A DNA stretch of 64,000 nucleotides from Pseudomonadota bacterium (GTDB lineage Bacteria > Pseudomonadota > Alphaproteobacteria > Rhizobiales > Xanthobacteraceae): contig JAEWHP010000025.1 of NCBI GenBank assembly GCA_023387735.1, forward strand, positions 1-64,000, given 5' to 3'. Positions 50,074 to 57,430 of the stretch are shown piece after piece; within the stretch, counting starts at the first letter, position 1; the number at the start of each line of letters is the position of its first letter. The position numbers and the translations under genes are program-made. The notes beneath the pieces are model-generated. The model was not told where the DNA came from. It did not search any database and was given only the letters and a program-made list of their open reading frames with translations.

Positions 50074-50241
50074 TCATGCTGGCTTGGACTTGGTGACGAT
50101 CTTCGGCGTGGCGATGTAGCGTCGCCAGAGGATGCCACAAATAGCCGACCGGGTGAGACTTAGCTGTGCAGCTATCTCGCGCCGGGTGAGGCCGGTCCCG
50201 GCCAGAGCGACAACACGTTCAGACATGTTCGGGATGTGCAT
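50074..50241 (-). CDS. Small helix-turn-helix protein
   Basis: A 55-residue protein. Its core MSERVVALAGTGLTRREIAA and QLSLTRSAICGILWRR form a plausible HTH with the recognition helix at about 29-43, reminiscent of GcrA-type or resolvase-tail HTH motifs. ATG 50241 is preferred over a frame starting at 50436, whose extra 65 residues look noncoding. Being the outermost gene at the right end of the element, it could be a regulator or a remnant of a recombinase. Confidence 0.5.
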   Translation of the reverse strand: MHIPNMSERVVALAGTGLTRREIAAQLSLTRSAICGILWRRYIATPKIVTKSKPA

Positions 50242-50571
50242 TGGGTATGGGCGAATCTCCCTAGGCCGATCAGCAATGAAGGTTCGCCGGGCTAACGGAA
50301 AGGCCCCTGGCTCAGAAGCCAGCAGCCCCGGACGCCCCAGCAACCAACCCGACCGCGCCTTTGCAGCGACACACCAGCGTTGCGATAATCGCGAGTGTCC
50401 TTGGCCAAACCACCTTCTTAGCCAAGGCCACTCCACGGGCTTTAAAATCGATCCTAGAGCTTATCGCCTTTGGGACACGATACGGACACCGGTTGGCACT
50501 TCTTGAGTGATTTCAATCGAGTACGGATGAGCGCGTATTCCCACAAGGGGAGAAGGGAAGAGAGGCCGCTC
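50242..50571. other. Element right end
   Basis: A 330-base stretch without a supported gene, containing GGCTCAGAAGCC and a GCCAAGG-rich segment. The candidate attR sits at 50539-50553, after which the sequence returns to the chromosomal palindrome. Confidence 0.45.
50539..50553. other. Candidate attR core
   Basis: TCCCACAAGGGGAGA, the right copy of the 15-bp direct repeat. It is followed by AGGGAAGAGAGG, which continues the palindrome whose left arm is at 32941. Joining the sequence left of attL to the sequence right of attR restores an uninterrupted repeat. Confidence 0.7.
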
Positions 50572-51360
50572 CTACTTGCCGAACTTCTCCGCGGCCCACG
50601 CATACAGGCTGCCGGGAATGGGCTTTTCGCCGCCGCGGCCTTTGGGCGAGATGTGCAGTCCGATGATGCCGGGATCGGCAATCAGCGCGGAGAAATCCGT
50701 CGGCTCGAAGAACTGCTTCGGTTCGGCATGCACCGCGTAGAACGATTGCTTCGGCAGCGCGTGCTGCAATTCACCGGCGCGGCGCGCGAGCGCGGTGATC
50801 GCGGCGGGGCCGTAGATCGCGACACGGATATCGGAGAGTCGGCTCGACCGGTGGCGGAGCTGGCGCAGCATGAAGGTGACGCGATGGCGCAGCGCCAGCC
50901 AGTCCGGCGTCAGGTCCTCCTGCTCCATCAGCTCCTCGAATGCCCGCACGATCGGACTGTTCGCAGGCAGGTACAGGACCGAATTGCCGAGCTGACGGCG
51001 GCGCTCCCACGCAAAATAGGGCTTGGCCGGATCGATCTCGACCGGCTTCAGCAGCAGCACGTCGGCGTCGAGCCACAGCCCGGCCTTCTCCGCCATCAGC
51101 CGCATGCGGAAGAAATCGCTGAACTGCAAGATCGTCCAGTCGCGCCAGCTGCCGTCCGGCTGCGGCGGTCGCAGCCGTTCGGAAAAGGAATGCGGCAGGA
51201 TCGCTTCGGCCTCGGCGTTGCCGACGCCGTCGGGCAGGCCCGGCAGCGGATCGAAGCTGTAGACGGTGACCTTGTGGCCCGCGGCGACCTGCGATCTCAG
51301 GCAGGTGATGCGCAGCGCATCGAGTCGGCCATGCCAGAAGGTGACGACGTCAGGCCGCAT
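50572..51360 (-). CDS. Glycosyltransferase-like protein with DXD motif
   Basis: A 262-residue protein resembling family 32-type (capsule/oligosaccharide) glycosyltransferases. It starts with VVTFWHGRLDALRITCLRSQ, continues with HKVTVYSFDPLPGLP, and has the nucleotide-sugar site FFRMRLMAEKAGLWLDADVL, with the DAD motif near 101. The start at 51360 has GGGGA eight bases upstream; ATG 51369 is possible. It lies downstream of leuD and its terminator, on the same strand. The sugar substrate is not determinable. Confidence 0.8.
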   Translation of the reverse strand: MRPDVVTFWHGRLDALRITCLRSQVAAGHKVTVYSFDPLPGLPDGVGNAEAEAILPHSFSERLRPPQPDGSWRDWTILQFSDFFRMRLMAEKAGLWLDADVLLLKPVEIDPAKPYFAWERRRQLGNSVLYLPANSPIVRAFEELMEQEDLTPDWLALRHRVTFMLRQLRHRSSRLSDIRVAIYGPAAITALARRAGELQHALPKQSFYAVHAEPKQFFEPTDFSALIADPGIIGLHISPKGRGGEKPIPGSLYAWAAEKFGK

Positions 51361-51380
51361 TCGCGTCATCCCCACGCATA

Positions 51381-51408
51381 AGAAAAGAGCCCCGGTTTTG
51401 CCGGGGCT
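51381..51408 (-). terminator. leuD terminator
   Basis: On the minus strand AGCCCCGG, a five-base loop, CCGGGGCT, then CTTTTCTT. It lies 13 bases after the leuD stop and before the glycosyltransferase gene. Confidence 0.88.
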
Positions 51409-51420
51409 CCCGTAGCACGA

Positions 51421-52026
51421 TCAGGCCCAGGCGCGCTCTTTCTTCGCCTTCGCCTCGTAGTCGTCGATCGACGACTTCTTTTCCATGGTCAGGCCGATGT
51501 CGTCGAGACCGTTGATCAGGCAGTGCTTGCGGAACGGGTCGATCTCGAACTTCACCTTGCCGCCGTCGGGGCCGCGGATCTCCTGGTTGGCGAGATCGAT
51601 CGTCAGCGTCGCGTTGGCACCGCGCTCGGCGTCGTCGAACAGCTTGTCGAGGTCGTCCTGGGTGACGCGGATCGGCAGGATGCCGTTCTTGAAGCAGTTG
51701 TTGTAGAAGATGTCGCCGAACGAGGTCGAGATCACGCAGCGGATGCCGAAGTCGAGCAGCGCCCACGGCGCGTGCTCGCGGCTCGAGCCGCAGCCGAAAT
51801 TGTCGCCGGCGACCAGCACCTTGGCGTTGCGATAGGCCGGCTGGTTGAGGACGAAGTCCGGGTTCTCGCTGCCGTCGTCCTTGTAGCGCTGTTCCGAGAA
51901 GAGGCCCTTGCCGAGGCCGGTGCGCTTGATGGTCTTGAGGTACTGCTTCGGAATGATCATGTCGGTGTCGACATTGATGATCTTCAGGGGCGCAGCTACG
52001 CCTTCCAGTGTGGTGAACTTTTCCAT
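51421..52026 (-). CDS. leuD: 3-isopropylmalate dehydratase small subunit
   Basis: A 201-residue subunit that, with LeuC, isomerises 2- to 3-isopropylmalate. It has NVDTDMIIPKQYLKTIKRTG (about 20-39), the substrate-binding NFGCGSSREHAPWALLDFGI (about 76-95) and DIFYNNCFKNGILPI. ATG 52026 with GGGAAG upstream gives the standard length; a GTG at 52035 would add three residues. It lies about 3 kb from leuC, so the two subunit genes are not in one operon here. Confidence 0.96.
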   Translation of the reverse strand: MEKFTTLEGVAAPLKIINVDTDMIIPKQYLKTIKRTGLGKGLFSEQRYKDDGSENPDFVLNQPAYRNAKVLVAGDNFGCGSSREHAPWALLDFGIRCVISTSFGDIFYNNCFKNGILPIRVTQDDLDKLFDDAERGANATLTIDLANQEIRGPDGGKVKFEIDPFRKHCLINGLDDIGLTMEKKSSIDDYEAKAKKERAWA

Positions 52027-52111
52027 CGGTCGCACTTCCCGGTTGAAATTGTGGGACGGGGCAGTGATTTATCCCGAATATCGCCCCGGCAAAAGTCCAA
52101 TTTGCGCAATT

Positions 52112-52510
52112 CTAGCCTGCAGCAGCCTCGATTGCCTCCATATCGGCATCCGAGAGCCCGAAATGGTGCCCGATCTCGTGGATCAGGACGTGGCGGACGA
52201 TGTGGCCCAGCGTTTCCTCGTGCTCGGCCCAGTAATCCAGGATCGGGCGGCGATAGAGCCAGACCATGTTGGGCAGGCGGGCGATGTCGCTGCTGCTCTG
52301 CTGCGGCAGGCCGATGCCCTGGAACAGGCCGAGCAGGTCGAACTCGCTCTCGGCCTGCATTTCCTCCAGCACCTCGTCGGTCGGAAAATCGTCGACGCGA
52401 ATGATCACGCCCTCGCACAGGCTACGAAACCCCTTCGGCAGGCGCTCGAACACCTCGTGCGCCATGGCTTCCATTTCGGCGAGCGAGGGGGCTTTTGCTT
52501 CGGTCCACAT
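52112..52510 (-). CDS. Minimal metallopeptidase (zincin-like)
   Basis: A 132-residue protein of the small predicted Zn-protease family found in alphaproteobacteria and actinobacteria. The zinc motif HEIGHHFGLSD is at about 115-125, preceded by HIVRHVLI. A conserved FDLLGLFQGIGLP and VWLYRRPILDYW block lies in the middle. The ATG at 52510 gives the usual length. It is upstream of leuD on the same strand with an 85-base gap. Its substrate is unknown. Confidence 0.88.
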   Translation of the reverse strand: MWTEAKAPSLAEMEAMAHEVFERLPKGFRSLCEGVIIRVDDFPTDEVLEEMQAESEFDLLGLFQGIGLPQQSSSDIARLPNMVWLYRRPILDYWAEHEETLGHIVRHVLIHEIGHHFGLSDADMEAIEAAAG

Positions 52511-52662
52511 GTCGGCTGTTTAGAGCATGATCCGAGGAAGGTGTTAGCGGTTTCGGCGCGGCAAAAAGCCGAGGGTTGGCGGCGTTCCACGCGGGCACAT
52601 GGTTGACCTCGGCGCGCCAATCGGAGACCGTAGGGTTCGATATCAGGCGTGGGTGGACTTCC

Positions 52663-53007
52663 ATGAAGCGGATTGTGACGGTCGCACTATCGGCGGCTTT
52701 TGCCGGGCTTTTGCTCGCTGATACCTCGGCGCAGGCGCAGGCGCAGACGCAGGCGCAGACCGCATCCACAACGCTGCGGGGCACGCAGGCTTCCAGTGGG
52801 GCTGCCACGGATGTGTCCGCACAGCAGCGACGGCGACGGTTGCAGCGCGTGCCGATCTATCGGCAGGAGTGGGCGCCCGACGTCTATCCGCGCTACAACC
52901 CCGGCCCCAACGCCGTGCGCGATTGCACCGCGCATTACGTGCAGGAGTATCGGCCGAGCGGTACGGTGATTACGCCGCGCATGAACTGCTACTGGCGGCC
53001 CGGCTAG
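52663..53007 (+). CDS. Small secreted protein with Gln/Ala repeat
   Basis: A 114-residue exported protein. The signal peptide covers 1-25 (KRIVTVALSAAFAGLLLADT), followed at once by a QAQAQTQAQTA repeat that spans the cleavage region. The mature part (RRLQRVPIYRQEWAPDVYPR, then RDCTAHYVQEYRPSGTVITP) ends with NCYWRPG. Proteins of this form are common and uncharacterised in Bradyrhizobium. The ATG at 52663 starts the signal peptide. It opens a cluster of four small secreted proteins. Confidence 0.8.
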   Translation: MKRIVTVALSAAFAGLLLADTSAQAQAQTQAQTASTTLRGTQASSGAATDVSAQQRRRRLQRVPIYRQEWAPDVYPRYNPGPNAVRDCTAHYVQEYRPSGTVITPRMNCYWRPG

Positions 53008-53253
53008 ATTCTCCCCGCGCGTCATTCGAAACGCTTCCCCAAACGCATGCCGGCTTCTCCGACGGTGACGCCGGATTCGCACGCGCGCGCATTCGGCCGA
53101 ACTGCGCCGTGATTCGTTCATCTCCGTGGCGCGTTCATTCACAGCCTATTCAAGTCGCTCGCATCAGTCTGCGAACTGCGTCGCGGCGATGCGGCTCACT
53201 CGATGCGAGCCGGTCGGCGCGGGCGTGATCCCGGCGACCCAAGGAGACCACAT

Positions 53254-53517
53254 ATGCAGTTAACGAAAATCCTAGGCCTTGCGGCCGTTGGCGCGTTGCT
53301 CGCGCTCGCAGCACCGATCGAGCGCGCGAACGCGCTCTCGCTCAGCAATCCCGCTGCGGCAGCGGCCGTCCAGGAAGATACCAGGCTGGCGACGACGGAA
53401 GTGCACTGGCGACATCACCGTCATCATTTCCATCGCCACCACCATCACCATCACCGCTGGCACCGCTGGCATCGTCATCACCACCACCATCATCATCGTC
53501 ACTGGCATCGCTGGTGA
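53254..53517 (+). CDS. Secreted histidine-rich protein
   Basis: An 87-residue exported protein. A signal peptide covers 1-27 (KILGLAAVGALLALAAPIER, cleavage near ANA-L). A short linker, LSLSNP to TTEVHW, leads to a tail of 37 residues with more than 20 His mixed with Arg and Trp. Such tails bind Ni, Zn, Cu or Co, and a periplasmic metal buffer is plausible. AAGGAG precedes the ATG. The linker resembles that of the Gly-rich protein at 54096. Confidence 0.8.
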   Translation: MQLTKILGLAAVGALLALAAPIERANALSLSNPAAAAAVQEDTRLATTEVHWRHHRHHFHRHHHHHHRWHRWHRHHHHHHHRHWHRW

Positions 53518-53536
53518 GCGCGTCAGCTTGACGCAC

Positions 53537-53566
53537 GGAACAGGCCCGCTTCGCCGGGCCTGTTTT
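53537..53566 (+). terminator. Rho-independent terminator
   Basis: AACAGGCCCG, a CTTCG-type loop, CGGGCCTGTT, then TTCG. It follows the His-rich gene by about 20 bases. Confidence 0.85.
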
Positions 53567-53636
53567 CGTCTTGGCCTCTGCCAAGAAACCGGCGAAATTG
53601 CTGCGTGCAACTCGATCAAGTGGAGAAGCTGCGGTC

Positions 53637-53930
53637 ATGAAGAGCCTGATGGCGACAGTTCTCGTCGCGGCTACGCTCATGCTTTCCGGTTTGGCAGCGA
53701 TCACTGCGGCCTCTGCAGCGCCGCGGGCGAAAACGCAAGCTGGCGGAATTTCCGGTGCGACGGATTTCAGCGCGCATCGGCATTACCGGCGTCACCATCG
53801 TCACTACGGCTATCATCGTCCGCATGACCGGCCCTATTATTACGGACGCCCTGCTTATTATCGGCCATATCCCTATCAGACGCCGGCGCCGTTCACCTTC
53901 GGCATCGGGTTTGGACCGTCCTGGTGGTGA
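53637..53930 (+). CDS. Secreted His/Tyr-rich protein
   Basis: A 97-residue exported protein. The signal peptide is residues 1-28 (SLMATVLVAATLMLSGLAAI, cleavage after ASA). The mature part has HRHYRRHHRHYGYHRPHDRP, a Tyr/Pro stretch, and the end FGIGFGPSWW, a motif repeated in many small rhizobial envelope proteins. GGAGAAG lies nine bases before ATG 53637. Possibly metal-binding or envelope-structural; not known. Confidence 0.78.
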   Translation: MKSLMATVLVAATLMLSGLAAITAASAAPRAKTQAGGISGATDFSAHRHYRRHHRHYGYHRPHDRPYYYGRPAYYRPYPYQTPAPFTFGIGFGPSWW

Positions 53931-54095
53931 GCAAGAATCCTTGCGCGCCTTTTTGCGTTCATCTTTGCGGCCAGCGCATTCATGACGCGTTCACGTGGGT
54001 GTCTTTAGCGTAACGAACGGGAGCGACCGCGAGGTGGATGCGACGAGCGCTGCTATTCGGCATAGACGCCGTCGCCGGTCAGGGAGTGTTCATTG

Positions 54096-54767
54096 ATGAC
54101 AACATTTGAAGCCGGACGCGGGCTTGTCCGCTGTCTGGGCGTCACGGCTGCGGCCGTGTTTGCGCTGGCTGCGTCACAACAGCGCGCTGAAGCAATATCA
54201 CTCGCAAGTCCCGGCACGGCTCCGGCTGCGAAGTATGCAACCGATGGATTGACGACCGAAGTGCAGCACGCCCCTGGTCGCGGCGGCGGTGGCGGATTTC
54301 GCGGTGGTGGCGGCGGAGGCTTCCGAGGCGGCGGCTTTCACGGCGGCGGATTCAGGGGCGGCGGCGCAGTGTTTCACGGCGGCGGCTTCAGGGGCGGTGG
54401 GCCAGCGTTCCACGGCGGCGGGTTCAGGGGTGGCGGGATGGCGATCCACCGCGGCGGCTTTCGCGGTGCGTCCGTCTATCGCGGAGGCGGCTTTTATCGC
54501 GGAGGCGGCTTCCGTGTGGCTCCCGTCTACCGTGGCGGCGGCTATCGCTACGGCTACCGTCACGCCTACCACAGGCCTCACTTCCATCACCACCGGCGCC
54601 ACTTCCATCGACGCTTCTATGTCGCGCCGGCCTATTACGGCTATCCGTCCTACTACGGCTACCGGCACCGCTATTGCCGCGTGGTCTGGACCTATTACGG
54701 ACCGCGCAAGATCTGCAAAATCCGTCCCTGGTGGCGCCATCGCTACTACGGTTACCGCTATTGGTAG
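54096..54767 (+). CDS. Secreted Gly-rich, His/Tyr-tailed protein
   Basis: A 223-residue exported protein. The signal peptide ends near residue 34 (RAEAI). A linker with SLASPGTAP and TTEVQHAPGRGGG leads to a long Gly/Phe/Arg repeat (units like GGFRGGGFHGGG, about 60-155), then a His-rich part (HRPHFHHHRRHFHRRFY) and a Tyr-rich end with paired Cys (HRYCRVVW, RKICKIRP). ATG 54096 follows GGGAG by nine bases. It may be an envelope or matrix protein; the shared linker ties it to the His-rich gene. Confidence 0.8.
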   Translation: MTTFEAGRGLVRCLGVTAAAVFALAASQQRAEAISLASPGTAPAAKYATDGLTTEVQHAPGRGGGGGFRGGGGGGFRGGGFHGGGFRGGGAVFHGGGFRGGGPAFHGGGFRGGGMAIHRGGFRGASVYRGGGFYRGGGFRVAPVYRGGGYRYGYRHAYHRPHFHHHRRHFHRRFYVAPAYYGYPSYYGYRHRYCRVVWTYYGPRKICKIRPWWRHRYYGYRYW

Positions 54768-54778
54768 CGGCGACAAGC

Positions 54779-54808
54779 AAAACAGGCGCCCGGTCGGGCG
54801 CCTGTTTT
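54779..54808 (+). terminator. Rho-independent terminator
   Basis: AAAACAGGCGCCCG, a short loop, CGGGCGCCTGTTTT. It follows the Gly-rich gene by 11 bases and is symmetric enough to work in both directions. Confidence 0.88.
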
Positions 54809-54893
54809 CTGTCTCGTGTGAGTATTGCTGGCTAGATTTTAGTTTGACGCGTTTTCTTCACGCGAACCGGTATCCACTTCGCTCGAAAACGCT

Positions 54894-55148
54894 CTAAATC
54901 CAGTCCTTGCCCCGCCACGGCTTGATCCGCCATGGCGTCAGCGTTTCCATCTTCCACTGTTCCCAGTGGTCCGGCGGCCAGTGGCTGAGGCGCGAGGTTT
55001 CCTTCGGCGCTTCCGGGAGGTCGACGACGCGCGGCATAGAGCGGCGCCGCAATTGCTGCGTCGCCTCGCTGATCATGTCGACGAATTCAGGCTTGTCCGC
55101 CACGGCCGGGTCCTCGCGAAGATTTCGCAAGGACCCATTCTGCGCCAC
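54894..55148 (-). CDS. Conserved hypothetical protein, 84 residues
   Basis: A small soluble protein starting with GTG 55148 after AAGGGCC. Its carboxyl part is unusual in Trp (LSHWPPDHWEQWKMETLTPW, then KPWRGKDWI). The amino part is helical (KPEFVDMISEATQQLRRRSM). It lies 51 bases downstream of leuC on the same strand and may be co-transcribed. No function known to me. Confidence 0.65.
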   Translation of the reverse strand: MAQNGSLRNLREDPAVADKPEFVDMISEATQQLRRRSMPRVVDLPEAPKETSRLSHWPPDHWEQWKMETLTPWRIKPWRGKDWI

Positions 55149-55199
55149 GGCCCTTAACGAGGCGTTTCAGGAACGCTTCGCTATCTAGGCAACGGACGA

Positions 55200-56606
55200 T
55201 TAACGCCAATCCCGGATGTCGACGAAATGACCGGCGATCGCGGCGGCTGCCGCCATGGCCGGCGACACCAGATGGGTGCGGCCCTTGAAGCCCTGGCGGC
55301 CCTCGAAATTGCGGTTCGAGGTCGACGCGCAGCGCTCCTCCGGCGACAGCTTGTCGGGGTTCATCGCCAGGCACATCGAGCAGCCCGGCTCGCGCCAGTC
55401 GAAGCCCGCCTTGATGAAGATCTTATCGAGGCCTTCGGCTTCCGCCTGCTCCTTCACGATGCCCGAGCCCGGCACGATCATCGCGTTGACGTGGGCGTTG
55501 ACAGTACGGCCTTCGGCGATCTTCGCCGCCGCGCGAAGATCCTCGATGCGGCCGTTGGTGCAGGAGCCGATGAAGACGCGGTCGAGCTTGATGTCGGTGA
55601 TCTTCGTGCCCGCCGTCAGGCCCATGTATTTCAGCGCGCGATGTTTTGACAGCCGCTTGGCCTCGTCCTCGATCTTGTCGGGATCGGGCACGAAGCCCGC
55701 GATCGAGACCACGTCCTCGGGCGAGGTGCCCCAGGTGACGATCGGCGGCAGCTTCGCCGCATCGAGCCGGATCTCGTGGTCGAAATGCGCGCCTTCATCG
55801 GAGCGCAGTGTTTCCCAGTAGCGCATCGCCGCGTCCCAGTCGGCGCCCTTCGGCGCTTTCGGGCGGCCTTTGAGGAATTCGAACGCCTTCTCGTCGGGCG
55901 CGACCAGGCCGGCGCGGGCGCCGCCCTCGATCGACATGTTGCAGACCGTCATGCGGCCTTCCATGGTGAGCGCGCGGATCGCGTCGCCCGCGTACTCCAG
56001 CACGTAGCCGGTGCCGCCGGCGGTGCCGATCTCGCCGATGATCGCCAGGATGATGTCCTTGCCGGTGACGCCGTCGGGCAATTTGCCGTCGACCACCGCG
56101 CGCATGTTCTTGGCCTTCTTCTGGATCAGCGTCTGCGTCGCCAGCACGTGCTCGACCTCGGAGGTGCCGATGCCATGCGCCAGTGCGCCGAACGCGCCGT
56201 GGGTGGAGGTGTGGCTGTCACCGCAGACGATGGTGGTGCCGGGCAGCGTAAAGCCCTGCTCGGGGCCGATCACGTGGACGATGCCCTGGCGCTTGTCGAA
56301 CTCGTTGTAATATTCGATGCCGAATTCCCTGGCGTTCTCCGCCATCACGCGCATCTGCTCGATGCTCTCAGGATCGGGATTGGGCTTCGAGCGGTCGGTG
56401 GTCGGGATGTTGTGGTCGACGACGGCCAGCGTCTTCTCCGGCGCGCGAACCTTGCGGCCGGTGGCGCGCAGCCCTTCGAATGCCTGCGGCGAGGTCACCT
56501 CGTGCACCAGGTGGCGATCGATATAGAGCAGACAGGTGCCGTCATCGGCTTCGTGCACCAGATGGTCGTTCCAGATCTTGTCGTACAGCGTGGTCGGTTT
56601 GGACAT
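55200..56606 (-). CDS. leuC: 3-isopropylmalate dehydratase large subunit
   Basis: A 468-residue aconitase-family subunit carrying the [4Fe-4S] cluster. The Cys ligands are in FIGSCTNGRIEDL (about 347) and EPGCSMCLAMNPD (about 407-410). SKPTTLYDKIWNDHLV at the start, CGDSHTSTHGAFGALAHGIG (about 130-149) and ASTSNRNFEGRQG near the end are family blocks. ATG 56606 has GGAGC upstream. It pairs with LeuD encoded 3 kb away. It is a leucine synthesis enzyme with its own upstream region. Confidence 0.97.
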   Translation of the reverse strand: MSKPTTLYDKIWNDHLVHEADDGTCLLYIDRHLVHEVTSPQAFEGLRATGRKVRAPEKTLAVVDHNIPTTDRSKPNPDPESIEQMRVMAENAREFGIEYYNEFDKRQGIVHVIGPEQGFTLPGTTIVCGDSHTSTHGAFGALAHGIGTSEVEHVLATQTLIQKKAKNMRAVVDGKLPDGVTGKDIILAIIGEIGTAGGTGYVLEYAGDAIRALTMEGRMTVCNMSIEGGARAGLVAPDEKAFEFLKGRPKAPKGADWDAAMRYWETLRSDEGAHFDHEIRLDAAKLPPIVTWGTSPEDVVSIAGFVPDPDKIEDEAKRLSKHRALKYMGLTAGTKITDIKLDRVFIGSCTNGRIEDLRAAAKIAEGRTVNAHVNAMIVPGSGIVKEQAEAEGLDKIFIKAGFDWREPGCSMCLAMNPDKLSPEERCASTSNRNFEGRQGFKGRTHLVSPAMAAAAAIAGHFVDIRDWR

Positions 56607-56607
56607 G

Positions 56608-56886
56608 AGCGCAAGCTCCAAAGAAATTCTGTGTGATCGGTCAGGCGCGGAAACGCGCGAGCGGCGGAGGTCGGCGCAGTTTCAGGCTGCGCGCGTAAGC
56701 TCTGACGTTGCCGACGTCGCGAACCGTCCGAAGAAGCGGCCGGGCAGTCGCGAGCGATCGTCGATCACGACGCGCTGGCAGGGCTGGCTTGCTTGATCCG
56801 GAACCATTCTAAATTTCTAACACAGGGCCTGTAGCCGCCACAATCGATCGATTGGGCAGGGGCATCGTCTACATAGGCATGCCGCA
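56608..56886. other. leuC leader region
   Basis: A 280-base gap upstream of leuC on the minus strand. It contains a 41-codon frame (56807 to 56682, starting MVPDQASQPCQRVV) that has only one proximal Leu and therefore does not look like a leucine attenuator peptide. No terminator-antiterminator pair is visible. Confidence 0.4.
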
Positions 56887-56919
56887 ACAAAAAAGCGCGG
56901 GGCAAAACCCCGCGCTTTT
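56887..56919 (-). terminator. rplS terminator
   Basis: On the minus strand AAAAGCGCGGGG, a four-base loop, CCCCGCGC, then TTTTTTGTT. It lies 22 bases after the rplS stop, closing the trmD-rplS unit. Confidence 0.92.
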
Positions 56920-56941
56920 GTCGCATCCCGTTAGGGAAATG

Positions 56942-57322
56942 TTACTCGCCGACGGCCGCAGCGCGGTCCTGCTTCTCGACGATGCGGGCCGACTTGCCGC
57001 GCAGGCTGCGCAGGTAATAGAGCTTGGCGCGACGCACCTTGCCGCGGCGCACCACCTTGATCGAGTCGATCATCGGCGACATCACGGGGAATACGCGCTC
57101 GACGCCTTCGCCGTAGGAGATCTTGCGAACGGTGAAGCTTTCGTTGAGCCCGCCGCCGGAACGACCGATGCAGACGCCTTCATAGGCCTGCACGCGGGTG
57201 CGCTCGCCTTCGACCACCTTGACGTTGACGATCACGGTGTCGCCGGGGCCGAATTCCGGGATCGACTTGGTCGCCGAAAGCTTTTCGAATTGCTCTTTTT
57301 CGAGCTGTTGAATGAGGTTCAT
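56942..57322 (-). CDS. rplS: 50S ribosomal protein L19
   Basis: A 126-residue ribosomal protein at the 30S-50S interface. It shows NLIQQLEKEQFEKL at the start, FGPGDTVIVNVKVVEGERTR, AYEGVCIGRSGGGLNESFTV, and the conserved end KVRRAKLYYLRSLRGKSARI. ATG 57322 is used; upstream in-frame starts lack conservation. It follows trmD on the same strand, the usual order, and ends at a strong terminator. Confidence 0.97.
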   Translation of the reverse strand: MNLIQQLEKEQFEKLSATKSIPEFGPGDTVIVNVKVVEGERTRVQAYEGVCIGRSGGGLNESFTVRKISYGEGVERVFPVMSPMIDSIKVVRRGKVRRAKLYYLRSLRGKSARIVEKQDRAAAVGE

Positions 57323-57430
57323 TGAAATCTCCATCGGCGGCGCGCCCAGCCTTTCGGGGGCTGCGCAAACGTCCATCTTTCCTGCGCGTGTGCGGAGTTG
57401 GCGCCCGTATAAGGCATCGGGCCACGCTTG

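Larger units (their letters stand above)
33057..50553. mobile_element. Integrated satellite/prophage-like element, about 17.5 kb
   Basis: The element lies between two direct copies of TCCCACAAGGGGAGA (33057-33071 and 50539-50553). It starts with a tyrosine integrase reading inward and holds an excisionase-like gene, a primase-helicase with an iteron cluster, a prohead protease and HNH nuclease, and a cargo half with a KAP NTPase. Flanking genes on both sides look like core genome. No structural genes beyond the protease were found, so it is either a phage satellite or a remnant. The boundaries rest on the split intergenic palindrome and would be moved only slightly by a different core choice. 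Confidence 0.78.

Noticed and set aside
50242..50436. Amino-terminal extension of the small HTH gene
   Set aside because: The extra 65 residues are Trp/Arg/Gly-rich noise typical of noncoding GC-rich DNA.
56608..56886. Leucine attenuator before leuC
   Set aside because: No Leu-codon run and no competing hairpins; the only strong hairpin belongs to rplS.
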